Shown here: one piece after another, positions 24,943 through 33,278 of the stretch | How the letters are laid out: every line of letters begins with the position of its first letter | Numbering within the stretch: the stretch's first letter is position 1 | Assembly (NCBI RefSeq): GCF_022829295.1 | Contig: NZ_JAKSYH010000280.1 | Location: 1-45,779 of the forward strand | DNA: 45,779 nt | Source: Methylobacterium sp. J-088 | Lineage (GTDB): Bacteria > Pseudomonadota > Alphaproteobacteria > Rhizobiales > Beijerinckiaceae | Reading direction: 5' to 3' | Translations under genes and position numbers: made by a program | Notes under the pieces: generated by a model | What the model was told of the DNA's origin: nothing | Database searches by the model: none | Seen by the model: the letters and a program-made list of their open reading frames with translations, nothing else

Positions 24943-25703
24943 TCGGCAAACGCCTGCGCGAAGCGCGTCAGGGTCGGCTCGTCGGTGAGGTCGAGGCGCA
25001 GGGGCGTCACCGAGATCCGCTTCTCGGCAATGGCCTTCAGATCCGAGCCGTGACCCGGCTCGAACCGGGCCTTGGCGAAGGCCAGCCAGAAATACGGGTT
25101 GCCGCGCCCGTCGACCCGGGCGTCGATCGATAGCAGCGCCTGATTGCGGAAACCCTGCGCCGCCACCGCGATGCCCTGCACGTCGGCCGGCTCGCAATCC
25201 GGAAAATTCACGTTGACCAGGATGCCGGGCTCGATCCCGGTCGCGAGGATTTTCTGAATGACCTTCGGCCCGTGCGTCCGCGCGCAATCCCATTTGAGCG
25301 CGCCGCGCCCGCCCGCCCCGTAGGCTTGGCTCAGGGCGATCGAGCGGATGCCCAGGATCGTCCCCTCCATGGCGGCCGCGATCGTGCCGGAATAGGTCAC
25401 GTCCTCGGCGACGTTCTGGCCGCGGTTCACCCCTGACAGGACGAGGTCCGGCCCGTGATCGGCTAGGATGTGGCGCACGCCCAGGATCACGCAGTCCGAC
25501 GGCGTGCCCTTCACGGCGAAGCGCTGCTCCGAGACCTGCCGCAGGCGCAGCGGATCGTTGAGCGAGAGCGAGTGCGAGACGCCCGACTGGTCGCTCTCCG
25601 GCGCTACCACCCAGACGTCGTCCGACAACTCGCGGGCGATCTCCTCCAGGGTACTGAGTCCCGGCGCGTGGATGCCGTCGTCGTTGGTGACCAGGATGCG
25701 CAT
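24939..25703 (-). CDS. surE: 5'/3'-nucleotidase SurE
   Basis: SurE dephosphorylates nucleoside monophosphates and short polyphosphates, a stress-linked enzyme. The metal site MRILVTNDDGIHAPG is at the start (the two Asp of TNDDG), followed by VVAPESDQSGVSHSLSL and VLSGVNRGQNVAEDVTYSGT, all hallmarks. 254 aa, normal. The ATG at 25703 overlaps the serS stop by one base and its own stop overlaps pcm, so serS-surE-pcm is a tightly coupled operon, running opposite to secDF. Confidence 0.95.
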   Translation of the reverse strand: MRILVTNDDGIHAPGLSTLEEIARELSDDVWVVAPESDQSGVSHSLSLNDPLRLRQVSEQRFAVKGTPSDCVILGVRHILADHGPDLVLSGVNRGQNVAEDVTYSGTIAAAMEGTILGIRSIALSQAYGAGGRGALKWDCARTHGPKVIQKILATGIEPGILVNVNFPDCEPADVQGIAVAAQGFRNQALLSIDARVDGRGNPYFWLAFAKARFEPGHGSDLKAIAEKRISVTPLRLDLTDEPTLTRFAQAFAE

Positions 25704-27127
25704 CAGCGGGTGCCCTCGATCCGGTTGAGCCCGCCCATGTAGGGGTGGAGCACCGACGGGATCGTGATGCTCCCGTCCGGGTTCTGGTAGTTCTCCATCA
25801 CGGCGATGAGCGCGCGGCCGACCGCGACGCCCGAGCCGTTGAGGGTGTGGACATAGGCGGGCTTCCCGTCCTTGCCCCGGTAGCGGGCGTTCATCCGCCG
25901 CGCCTGGAAATCGCCGCAGACCGAGCACGAGGAGATCTCGCGGTGAGTGCGCTGGCCCGGCACCCAGACCTCGATGTCGTAGGTCTTCTGGCTCGCGAAG
26001 CCCATGTCGCCGGTGCAGAGGGTCATCACCCGGTAGGGCAGATCCAGCTTCTTCAGCACCGCTTCCGCGCAGGTGAGCATCCGCTCGTGCTCGTTGGCAG
26101 ATTCGTCCGGCGTCGTGATCGAGACCAGCTCGACCTTGTTGAACTGGTGCTGGCGCAGCATGCCGCGGGTGTCCCGCCCCGCCGCTCCGGCCTCGGCCCT
26201 GAAGCACGGGGTGAGCGCGGTGAAGCGCAGGGGGAGTTCCTCCTCGCGGAGGATCGACTCGCGGACGAGGTTCGTAAGCGGCACCTCGGCGGTGGGAACG
26301 AGCCATCGGCGAGAATGCTTCAATACTATCTCTCGGATACCGCGCAGCTCATTCTGTTTTGCAGCCGCCGCCGCCTCGCTCTCCGACTTTGCGACCGGAT
26401 CAACGGAGTCAAGATAAGCGATAGCGTCAGAAACTCCGCTATCAATCTCACCAACATTGGCGGCGAAAAACTGATCGTCCTCGAATTTCGGTAGCTGCGC
26501 CGTCCCGAACATGGCTTCGTCACGCACCAGCACCGGCGGCGTCACTTCCAGATATCCGTGCTCCTGCGTGTGCAGGTCGAGCATGAACTGGCCGAGCGCC
26601 CGCTCCAGCCGCGCAAGCTGGCCCTTAAGCACCACGAAGCGCGAGCCCGACAGCTTGGCCGCGGCCTCGAAATCCATCAGCCCGGCAGCCTCGCCGAGTT
26701 CGAAATGCTCCTTGCCCTCGGTCAGCCGCTCGCGGGTCGAGGCGTGGCTGCGGTAGAGGACGTTGCCGTGCTCGTCGGCGCCTTCCGGCACATCGGCCTT
26801 CGGCCGGTTCGGGATCGCGGCGAGCCGGTCGAACAGAGCCTTGTCGGCCGTCTCCTGCGCAACCTTCAACTCCGGCTCGGCCGCTTTCAACTCTGCGACC
26901 TCTGCCATCAACGCAGCGGCGTGATCCTCGTCCTTGGCCTTCTTGGCGCCGCCGATCTCCTTGGCGAGCGCGTTGCGCCGCTCCTGGTTGGCCTGCGCGG
27001 CCGAAACCGACGCCTTCCGCGCCTCATCGAGCGCGATCAGGTCGGCCGAGAGCGGCGCGAGGCCCCGGCGGGCGAGGTCGCGGTCGAAGGCGTCCGGGTT
27101 GTCCCGGATGGCGCGGATGTCGTGCAT
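25703..27127 (-). CDS. serS: Seryl-tRNA synthetase with an unusual low-GC insertion
   Basis: Class II enzyme that charges tRNA-Ser. The N-terminal coiled-coil arm (about residues 30-100) is followed by the catalytic core with motif 2 FRAEAGAAGRDTRGMLRQHQF and motif 3 GSGVAVGRALIAVMENYQ. Between LPKFEDDQF and WLVPTAEVPLTNL lies an insertion, about residues 221-274. Other alphaproteobacterial enzymes I remember have a shorter loop there. This stretch is locally about 40-50 percent GC, whereas flanks are far richer. It remains in frame and core motifs are intact, so the enzyme is presumably active. 474 aa in total. Confidence 0.94.
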   Translation of the reverse strand: MHDIRAIRDNPDAFDRDLARRGLAPLSADLIALDEARKASVSAAQANQERRNALAKEIGGAKKAKDEDHAAALMAEVAELKAAEPELKVAQETADKALFDRLAAIPNRPKADVPEGADEHGNVLYRSHASTRERLTEGKEHFELGEAAGLMDFEAAAKLSGSRFVVLKGQLARLERALGQFMLDLHTQEHGYLEVTPPVLVRDEAMFGTAQLPKFEDDQFFAANVGEIDSGVSDAIAYLDSVDPVAKSESEAAAAAKQNELRGIREIVLKHSRRWLVPTAEVPLTNLVRESILREEELPLRFTALTPCFRAEAGAAGRDTRGMLRQHQFNKVELVSITTPDESANEHERMLTCAEAVLKKLDLPYRVMTLCTGDMGFASQKTYDIEVWVPGQRTHREISSCSVCGDFQARRMNARYRGKDGKPAYVHTLNGSGVAVGRALIAVMENYQNPDGSITIPSVLHPYMGGLNRIEGTR

Positions 27128-27211
27128 CGAGTCGGCTCGGGTCTGTCGCGCGGCGTCGGCGCGCGGGCCTCGCTTTGCCGCATCGCGTCCGGTCGGACAA
27201 GCGCGCGCCGG

Positions 27212-27574
27212 TCAGTCCTTCGGCGGTGCGAGCTTGAGCTGGTCGATCACCCAGAGCCACGTCCCGTCCGCCTGCTCGCGGGCGACCTCCACCGAGAAGG
27301 CGCCCTTGGGCAGCCGGGCGAAGGTCAGGGCCAGCGCCCCGGTGCGCAGGGGCGGCAGGGTCTCCGGGCTCGGGAAGTCGGATTTCCGCGCCAGCAGGTC
27401 GGTGTAGAAACTGCGGATCTCGGCGTGTCCGGTGGCGACCACGCGGCCGGCTGCCAGCACCGCGTCGGTCTCATAGAGGGCTACGAGCCCATCCACGTCG
27501 CCCGCATTGGCGCGCTGGTTGAACAGGGCGGCCAGCGTTTCGGGGGCGCGGGCGGGCTCACGGGTCTCCGACAT
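27212..27574 (-). CDS. NTF2-like (SnoaL-type) protein
   Basis: A 120-residue protein with the cone-shaped NTF2-like fold inferred from LAALFNQRANAGDVDGLVALYE and VVATGHAEIRSFYTDLL. The pattern is that of the SnoaL/SgcJ-type group, which includes isomerases and many uncharacterised stress proteins. AGGAGA stands 6 bases before the ATG. It lies upstream of serS on the same strand with an 84-base gap and may share its promoter. No specific substrate can be assigned. Confidence 0.82.
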   Translation of the reverse strand: MSETREPARAPETLAALFNQRANAGDVDGLVALYETDAVLAAGRVVATGHAEIRSFYTDLLARKSDFPSPETLPPLRTGALALTFARLPKGAFSVEVAREQADGTWLWVIDQLKLAPPKD

Positions 27575-27652
27575 GGCGTCTCCTCATCCGGTTCGGCCGA
27601 CCGGTTCGCGTTGCGGGAATGCGCCGTGCGGCGGATCTTTCCGCCGGCGGGC

Positions 27653-28096
27653 TCATTTCAGGCTCTTTCCGTCGCGATCCGTCACCGAGACGGAGACTGG
27701 GATCCCGTCTTTCACGCTCTCCGAGACGGTGCAGAACCGCTCGAACTGCTCCAGCACCCGGTCGATCCGCGGCATCTCGGCGGCGACTGCACCCAGGCCA
27801 ATCCGCACGTCGATTCCGGCGATGCGCAGGCGGCCCTCGGCGTTGCGGTCCATCCGGCATTGCGCCTCGGCGACGACGCCCCGCGCGTCCTGCCGGAACT
27901 TTCCCAGCGCGAAGACCAAGCTGGCGCAGAGGCAGTTCGCGACGCCGGAGATCAGGATCTGCTCGGGGAACGGCCCGGTCCCGCCGCCGATCGGGGGGGC
28001 CTCGTCGGTGACGAGCGCCGGCAGAGCGGCGCCGAAATCCACGGTGAAGACGTAAGCGTCGACCTGGGTGATTCGGATCGTCGGTCCCGCGTCCAT
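27653..28096 (-). CDS. OsmC family peroxiredoxin-like protein
   Basis: OsmC/Ohr proteins reduce organic hydroperoxides using two cysteines. The first is in ISGVANCLCASLVFAL and the second in FERFCTVSESVKDGIP, the standard positions. The ATG at 28096 is chosen because GAGG stands 6 bases before it; the ATG at 28111 and TTG at 28123 lack a ribosome site. The protein is 147 aa. NCLCAS carries an extra Cys. It stands upstream of the NTF2-like gene on the same strand. Confidence 0.85.
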   Translation of the reverse strand: MDAGPTIRITQVDAYVFTVDFGAALPALVTDEAPPIGGGTGPFPEQILISGVANCLCASLVFALGKFRQDARGVVAEAQCRMDRNAEGRLRIAGIDVRIGLGAVAAEMPRIDRVLEQFERFCTVSESVKDGIPVSVSVTDRDGKSLK

Positions 28097-28149
28097 CGCT
28101 GTCCTCGTCATCGGTTCAGGCAAGTCGAGCGACGATCTGAGTGATGCGA

Positions 28150-28183
28150 CGGGCCCCCTCTCCCGTGCGGGAGAGGGGGCCCG
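28150..28183. repeat. REP-like palindrome
   Basis: A perfect palindrome with arms CGGGCCCCCTCTCCCG and CGGGAGAGGGGGCCCG around TG. The core is the same as the pair between secD and secF. It lies between the OsmC gene and the divergent DUF815 gene. Confidence 0.85.
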
Positions 28184-28372
28184 CGATCGATCTCCTCAAG
28201 CCATCGCGAGGGCCGGTCGGAGGCCTATCGTTCCGATCCTCGCGAAGTCTCCAACGCCCGATCGCGGTTCGCGTTCGGATGGTTGCGCCATGCATCCGCA
28301 ACCGGATGCTTTCCGCCGATCTTCCCCGTAGAACCGGCCCCTGACCGCCGTGAACCCGAACCCCCCGATCCG

Positions 28373-29248
28373 ATGACGAGCGCCCCGACCCTCGACACCC
28401 TGATGCCGCTCCTGGAGCGCATCGCCACCGCGCTGGAGCGGGCCGCGCCACCGACCCCGCCGGCCTTCGACCCGAACGCCGCCGACGCCTTTCTGTGGGG
28501 ACCGGAGCGCCGGCTCACTCCGGTGCCCGAGGTGGCCCGCGTCGAGATGCGGCTGCTCACCGGCATCGATCGCGCCCGCGACACCCTGGTGGAGAACACC
28601 GAGCGCTTCGCGCGCGGCCTGCCGGCCAACAACGCCCTGCTGTGGGGCGCCCGCGGCATGGGCAAGTCGTCGCTGGTGAAGGCGGCCCATGCGGAGATCA
28701 ACGCCCGCCGGCCCGCCGGATCGCGACCGATGAAGCTCGTGGAGATCCACCGCGAGGACATCGAGGCCCTGCCCGACCTGATGGCGCTGTTGAGGCCGGA
28801 TCCGCACCGTTGGCTGGTCTACTGCGACGACCTCTCGTTCGATGCCGACGACACCTCGTACAAGTCCCTCAAGACGGCGCTCGACGGCGGTATCGAGGGG
28901 CGGCCCGGGAACGTGCTGTTCTACGCGACCTCCAACCGCCGACACCTGCTCGCCCGCGACATGATGGAGAACGAGCGCTCCACCGCGATCAACCCCGGCG
29001 AGGCCGTAGAGGAGAAGGTCTCGCTCTCGGATCGGTTCGGGCTTTGGCTCGGCTTCCATAAGTGCACCCAGGACGAGTATCTGGCGATGATCACCGCCTA
29101 CACGGAGCGCTACAATCTCGCCGTGCCGCCCGAGACGCTGCGGGCGGACGCCCTCGAATGGGCCACCACCCGCGGCTCCCGCTCGGGGCGCACCGCGTTC
29201 CAGTTCATCCAGGATCTCGCCGGGCGGCTCGGCAGGACGCTGGATTGA
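28373..29248 (+). CDS. DUF815 family AAA+ ATPase
   Basis: Cytoplasmic AAA+ ATPase of family DUF815, 291 aa from the ATG at 28373. Walker A GARGMGKS is at residues 92-99, Walker B is VYCDDLSFD, and the sensor-like segment is VLFYATSNRRHLLARDMMEN. The N-terminal part LWGPERRLTPVPEVARV is also typical. In alphaproteobacteria this gene is usually found between the NlpD-like gene and yajC; here it is about 9 kb away. It ends directly against the stop of the converging receptor gene (TGATCA), so the two stops touch. Function unknown. Confidence 0.9.
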   Translation: MTSAPTLDTLMPLLERIATALERAAPPTPPAFDPNAADAFLWGPERRLTPVPEVARVEMRLLTGIDRARDTLVENTERFARGLPANNALLWGARGMGKSSLVKAAHAEINARRPAGSRPMKLVEIHREDIEALPDLMALLRPDPHRWLVYCDDLSFDADDTSYKSLKTALDGGIEGRPGNVLFYATSNRRHLLARDMMENERSTAINPGEAVEEKVSLSDRFGLWLGFHKCTQDEYLAMITAYTERYNLAVPPETLRADALEWATTRGSRSGRTAFQFIQDLAGRLGRTLD

Positions 29249-31438
29249 TCAGTAATCCACCGAGGCCGACAGCCAGACCGTGCGCGGTGCCCCGAGGATC
29301 AGGGCGCCGTTCGGGTTGGCGATCCAGGAGTGGCTGTCGGCGATGTTGCTGACACTCGCCCTCAGCGTGACGGGCTTGCCGCCGATCGCCGTGGCATAGC
29401 GTAAGCCGAGATCGACCGAGGTCCAGTCCGGGATCTTCTTCAGGCCCGTGGCGGCGCTGCCGGCATAGGAGGCGCCGGTATAGACGAGCGTCGCGGTGCC
29501 CGTCAGGCCGCGCAGGAACGGCACGTCCCATTCGAGCCCGGTGGTCGCCTGGAAGCGCGGCGCGCCCGTGGCCGGGCTGCCGTCGTAGGCGCCGCCCGGC
29601 GACTTCGCCCAGCGGGCGTCCAGGAGCGTCGCACCCGCGATGACGCGCAGATCCGGCCGCACCTCACCGAAGACGCTCCCCTCGAAGCCGCGATTGCGCT
29701 GGCTGCCGCCGGGGCTGAACCGGTTGGTCGTGGGGTCGGTGGTGCCGGTTGGGTTGGTGATCTCGAAGGCCGCCAGCGTCACGCCGAAGGTCTGGAAATC
29801 GAGTTTTGAGCCGATCTCGTATTGCCGGGTCCGGGCCGGGGCGAACACTTGGTTCACGTTGACCGCGGTGCCCGGCGCCCGCAACGCGGTCAGCCCCTCG
29901 ACCGTATTGGCGTAGAGCGACAGGACCTGCGTCGGCCGCAGAACGATGCCGAAGGCTGGGGTCGTCGCGCTGCGGTCGTAGGCGGAACTGACCTGACCCG
30001 TCACCGGTGCGTAATTGCCGGCGTCGATCTCCTGCCGCCGAACCCCGACCAGCAGCTCGACCAGCCCATCGGCGAAGGTCATCGTATCGGCGAGGCCGAC
30101 GCTGGTCAGCCGGTTGTAGCTCGACCGGCCGCGGGGGAACGAGGTTTTCAGGACCGGCTGACCGGGCGAGAGCCGCCGCACCGGCGCGGAGATGTTGGTC
30201 AGGTAGTCGGGATAGGTGATCTGACCCAGCGACAGGGACTGGTCGAGGGCGGTCGCGGTGAACACCGCCTCGTGGCGGATTTCGCCGGTCTCGAACCGGG
30301 CTCGCGCCCCCGCCTCGCCTGAGATCGTCGCGGTATCCCCGGTCTGGAACACGGAGTTCGACTTCGTGAGGCCGGTCACGTCGAGCAGTGAGAAGGAAGG
30401 GTTTTCCCGCTTGGCGTAGGTGAAGCTGTTGACGCCCAGAGCACCGATCAGCGTGATGTCGGAGGTCAGGTCGTATTCCGCGCGGGCCAGGCCGGTTAGG
30501 CTGTCGGAGCGGGAGAAATCGTAAGCCTGGGACATGTTCCGGCGCGGGTCGGGCGCCCGGGGGATGCGGAGCAGGCCCGGGGCCGGGAGGCCGCCCCGCG
30601 TCTGGCTGTCGTAGGCGTCGTGCTGATAGATCACGTCAGCCGAGAGCCGGAGCCGGTCGCCAGCGTAGTCGAGGCCGAGCGAGCCGGCGGCGTTGCGCTG
30701 GCCGGTGCGGTCGATCGGCGTGTCGCCACCGAGGCCCGCGGCGTTGATCCGCACCCCGACCTGCTTCGCGTCGCCGTAGCGCCGGGCCACGTCGATCTCG
30801 GCTCCACCGCGCGTCGAGGAGGCATAATCCACGGTGACCCGGTTCAGAGGCTCGTCGCCCGCGCGCTTGGTGACGACGTTCACGGTGCCGGCGATGCCCC
30901 CGTTCAGCGGCACCCCGAACAGGAAGGCCGCCGGACCCTTCAGGATCTCGACCCGCTCCAGCGGGGCCGGGTCGATCCTGTAATCCGGCACGAGGCCGTA
31001 GAGCCCGTTCAGCGCGAATTCCCGGTTCTCGATGCGGAAGCCGCGAATCGCGACGGCGTCGTAGCGGTTGCCGCTGCCGATCGCGGCGCGCACCGACGGA
31101 TCGGTCCGGGTCAGGAGATCGCCGACGCTGATCACTTGGCTGTCGCGGATCGACTTCTCGGTGTAGCTCGCCGTGCTGAACGGTGTTTGCATGTAGTCCC
31201 GGTTGCCAAGCAGGCCGAGCCGGCCGCCGCGGGCCACCTGCCCACCCGCGAAGGACGGCGGAAGGCCGCCCGCCCCTGCCGGGCCGTGCGACTCCACGGA
31301 GAGCGTATCGAGCTGGACGGACGCGTCGGGTGCATCCTCGGCGCGTGCCGCGGTGGTTGCGACCGGAAGTAGGGTTATCAGTAAAACGAGCCGCCGCGCG
31401 TGTCGGGCTCTTTTGAGTTCGGACGAAGATGAGAGCAT
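29249..31438 (-). CDS. TonB-dependent siderophore receptor
   Basis: Outer-membrane receptor that imports ferric siderophores with TonB energy. A signal peptide ends TTAARAED, and the TonB-box-like region (VQLDTLSVES) follows. The plug domain contains SVGDLLTRTDPSVR, AIRGFRIENREFALNG and RVEILKGPAAFLFGVPLNGG, all conserved in the TonB-siderophore receptor family. The barrel ends with a Phe-type terminus variant, VWLSASVDY. I use the ATG at 31438 (729 aa); a GTG 18 bases upstream is an alternative. It has no FecI/FecR partner and no N-terminal signalling domain. An Irr-box-like site lies about 130 bases upstream. Ligand unknown. Confidence 0.92.
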   Translation of the reverse strand: MLSSSSELKRARHARRLVLLITLLPVATTAARAEDAPDASVQLDTLSVESHGPAGAGGLPPSFAGGQVARGGRLGLLGNRDYMQTPFSTASYTEKSIRDSQVISVGDLLTRTDPSVRAAIGSGNRYDAVAIRGFRIENREFALNGLYGLVPDYRIDPAPLERVEILKGPAAFLFGVPLNGGIAGTVNVVTKRAGDEPLNRVTVDYASSTRGGAEIDVARRYGDAKQVGVRINAAGLGGDTPIDRTGQRNAAGSLGLDYAGDRLRLSADVIYQHDAYDSQTRGGLPAPGLLRIPRAPDPRRNMSQAYDFSRSDSLTGLARAEYDLTSDITLIGALGVNSFTYAKRENPSFSLLDVTGLTKSNSVFQTGDTATISGEAGARARFETGEIRHEAVFTATALDQSLSLGQITYPDYLTNISAPVRRLSPGQPVLKTSFPRGRSSYNRLTSVGLADTMTFADGLVELLVGVRRQEIDAGNYAPVTGQVSSAYDRSATTPAFGIVLRPTQVLSLYANTVEGLTALRAPGTAVNVNQVFAPARTRQYEIGSKLDFQTFGVTLAAFEITNPTGTTDPTTNRFSPGGSQRNRGFEGSVFGEVRPDLRVIAGATLLDARWAKSPGGAYDGSPATGAPRFQATTGLEWDVPFLRGLTGTATLVYTGASYAGSAATGLKKIPDWTSVDLGLRYATAIGGKPVTLRASVSNIADSHSWIANPNGALILGAPRTVWLSASVDY

Positions 31439-31818
31439 ATCGTCTACTTCTGGCACGGCGACACGATCTGATCTGCCGAAACAGTCAGGTCAGGCGGACG
31501 TGTTGTGTTAGAAATCTTGTCGATTGAGCCGTTATCGGGCGAAAAACCCTTGATCAAGCGCTATGTTTTAGAATGAATTCAAAACGAGATTTGCGCTCTG
31601 TTTCGCCGGAGCGATGATAAAATAATATGACAGCGCTGAATGTCCGAAGACTTCCGCAAAAGCTATCACCCAAGCTTATGGCGCCGTGAACTCTACTCGC
31701 AGCGCGCAGATACGCTCACATCGAATTTGGAGCGTTACAGGCAGGGCGACAGGATCCATCTTGGCTGTTCAAGCCCCCGGTGGTGGAACGAACGGATCGC
31801 GCGGCGCCGGGCGCGGAG
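31439..31818. other. Intergenic region upstream of the TonB receptor
   Basis: 380 bases with no convincing gene. The part next to the receptor gene is AT-rich (31500-31640) and carries the candidate iron-control site; the part next to dut (31640-31818) has no recognisable structure. Confidence 0.5.
31566..31584 (-). promoter_or_regulatory. Irr-box (ICE)-like site upstream of the TonB receptor
   Basis: TTTTAGAATGAATTCAAAA is a near-palindrome resembling the iron control element TTTAGAA-N3-TTCTAAA bound by Irr in Rhizobiales. It lies 128 bases upstream of the receptor start. Irr represses or activates by haem status; control of a siderophore receptor would fit. One half is a good match, the other imperfect. 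Confidence 0.4.
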
Positions 31819-32289
31819 TCAGCGCCCGCTCGACCCGAATCCGCTCGCGCCGCGCTCCGAGCCCGGGCCCGCCTCGCCCTCCAGCACGGTCAGGACCGGC
31901 CGGGCGATGCGCGTGAACACCAGTTGGGCGATCCGCTCGCCGGGCTCGATCCGGATCGGGGCGGCCTCGGCACGGTTCCAGGCGGAGACCATCAGCGGCC
32001 CCTCGTAATCGGCGTCGATCACCCCCGTGCCGTTGCCCAGCACCAGCCCCTCCCGGTGGCCGCGGCCGGAACGCGGGAAGATCAACCCGCACCACGCCGG
32101 ATCGCGAATCAGCACGCTGAACCCGGCCGGGATCAGAATCGGTGCCCCCCGCGGCGGAAGCTCCAGCGGGGTGTCCAGGCAGGCATGCAGATCGAGGCCG
32201 GCGGCTGCAGCCGAGCCCCAGCGCGGAAAGCCCCAGCCGGTCAGGCGCGGGTCGAGGATCCGCAGTCCGACTTCGGGCAGCGCGCTCAC
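31819..32289 (-). CDS. dut: dUTP diphosphatase (dUTPase)
   Basis: Hydrolyses dUTP to dUMP and pyrophosphate, keeping uracil out of DNA and feeding thymidylate synthesis. All five motifs are present: AGLDLHA (I), PRSGRG (II), GVIDADYEGPLMV (III), GERIAQLVF (IV) and RGASGFGSSGR (V). The GTG at 32289 starts the gene and overlaps the stop of the CitE-like gene by four bases (GTGA). The protein has 156 residues, normal for a trimeric dUTPase. Confidence 0.95.
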   Translation of the reverse strand: MSALPEVGLRILDPRLTGWGFPRWGSAAAAGLDLHACLDTPLELPPRGAPILIPAGFSVLIRDPAWCGLIFPRSGRGHREGLVLGNGTGVIDADYEGPLMVSAWNRAEAAPIRIEPGERIAQLVFTRIARPVLTVLEGEAGPGSERGASGFGSSGR

Positions 32290-33167
32290 CCGCCGAGCCG
32301 TTCGATCGCGTTGGCGAGCGCCAGAATGCGCCGGGCCGACTCCACGTGCAGGCGCTCGACCATCTTCCCGTCCACGGCAACCACTCCGCGATCGCGGTTC
32401 TCCGGTGCTTCGAAGACGTCGAGCATCCGCCGCGCGCCTGCAACGGTTGCGGCATCCGGCCCGAAGGCGGCATTGGCCGGGCCGATCTGGCTCGGATGGA
32501 TGAGCATCTTGCCGTCGAAGCCAAGGGCGCGGCCCTGCGCGCATTCGGCCTCGAAGCCGGTCGCATCGTTCAGATCGGTGAAGACGCCGTCGATCGCCTC
32601 GATCTCGTAGGCCCGCGCGGCGGCGAGCACCGTCATCAGCCAGTGCGTGAGCGCAGCCCGCCCCGGCGGTGGGATCCGCGCCGCCTTCAGCAGGTCGTTC
32701 GGGCCTATCACCAGAGCGGCGAGCCGCCCGTCGACGTCCCGCGCCGCCCCGGCGATCTCGGCGGCGTTCACCACTGCCATCGGCGTCTCGATCATCGCCC
32801 AGACCCGGGTTGCCGCCGGCGCGCCGAGCCGGCGCAGGCGTGAGCCGACGGCGATCAGCGCGTCGGAGGTGCGTACCTTCGGCACCAGGATGGCGTCCGG
32901 GGCGGCGGGGCCGAGGGCCTCGAGATCGGCCTCGCCGTCTTCGGTCTCCGGCGAATTGATCCGCACCACGACCTCGCGGCGGCCAAAGCCCCGGGCGGCT
33001 ACCGCAGCGGCAACCTGCGCGCGGGCTGCCTCCTTGGCCCCCGGGGCTGTCCCGTCCTCCAGATCGATCAGGATCACGTCGGCGGGCAGCGTGCGCGCCT
33101 TTTCCAGCGCCCGTGCGTTGGAGCCGGGCATCGCCAGCACGCTGCGGCGGGGACGGATCTCGCTCAT
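32286..33167 (-). CDS. HpcH/HpaI aldolase / CitE-like lyase
   Basis: A (beta/alpha)8-barrel enzyme of the CitE/malyl-CoA lyase superfamily, 293 aa. MSEIRPRRSVLAMPGSNARA is the usual beginning. The metal-binding acids lie in ILIDLEDG and WAMIETP, and GFDGKMLIHPSQIGPANAAF is the conserved substrate-CoA segment. Members cleave malyl-CoA or citramalyl-CoA or act as malyl-CoA thioesterases; which applies cannot be decided. In serine-cycle methylotrophs the related malyl-CoA lyase is central, but that gene normally sits with mtkAB, so this is likely a paralogue. It overlaps dut and shares its transcript. Confidence 0.87.
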   Translation of the reverse strand: MSEIRPRRSVLAMPGSNARALEKARTLPADVILIDLEDGTAPGAKEAARAQVAAAVAARGFGRREVVVRINSPETEDGEADLEALGPAAPDAILVPKVRTSDALIAVGSRLRRLGAPAATRVWAMIETPMAVVNAAEIAGAARDVDGRLAALVIGPNDLLKAARIPPPGRAALTHWLMTVLAAARAYEIEAIDGVFTDLNDATGFEAECAQGRALGFDGKMLIHPSQIGPANAAFGPDAATVAGARRMLDVFEAPENRDRGVVAVDGKMVERLHVESARRILALANAIERLGG

Positions 33168-33278
33168 CACGCTTCTCCCGATTCGGCGGCGGCCAAGCGA
33201 TGCGGATAGCGGTCCGCGCCAGCCCGGACAAGAACGCAGCCCCGGCCAGGTTCCGGCGCGGGCCACAGGAGGATCGCG

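Noticed and set aside
28150..28183. Rho-independent terminator for the OsmC or DUF815 gene
   Set aside because: The hairpin has no T-tract on either strand and lies between the 5' ends of divergent genes; it is the same palindrome as the secD-secF repeat.
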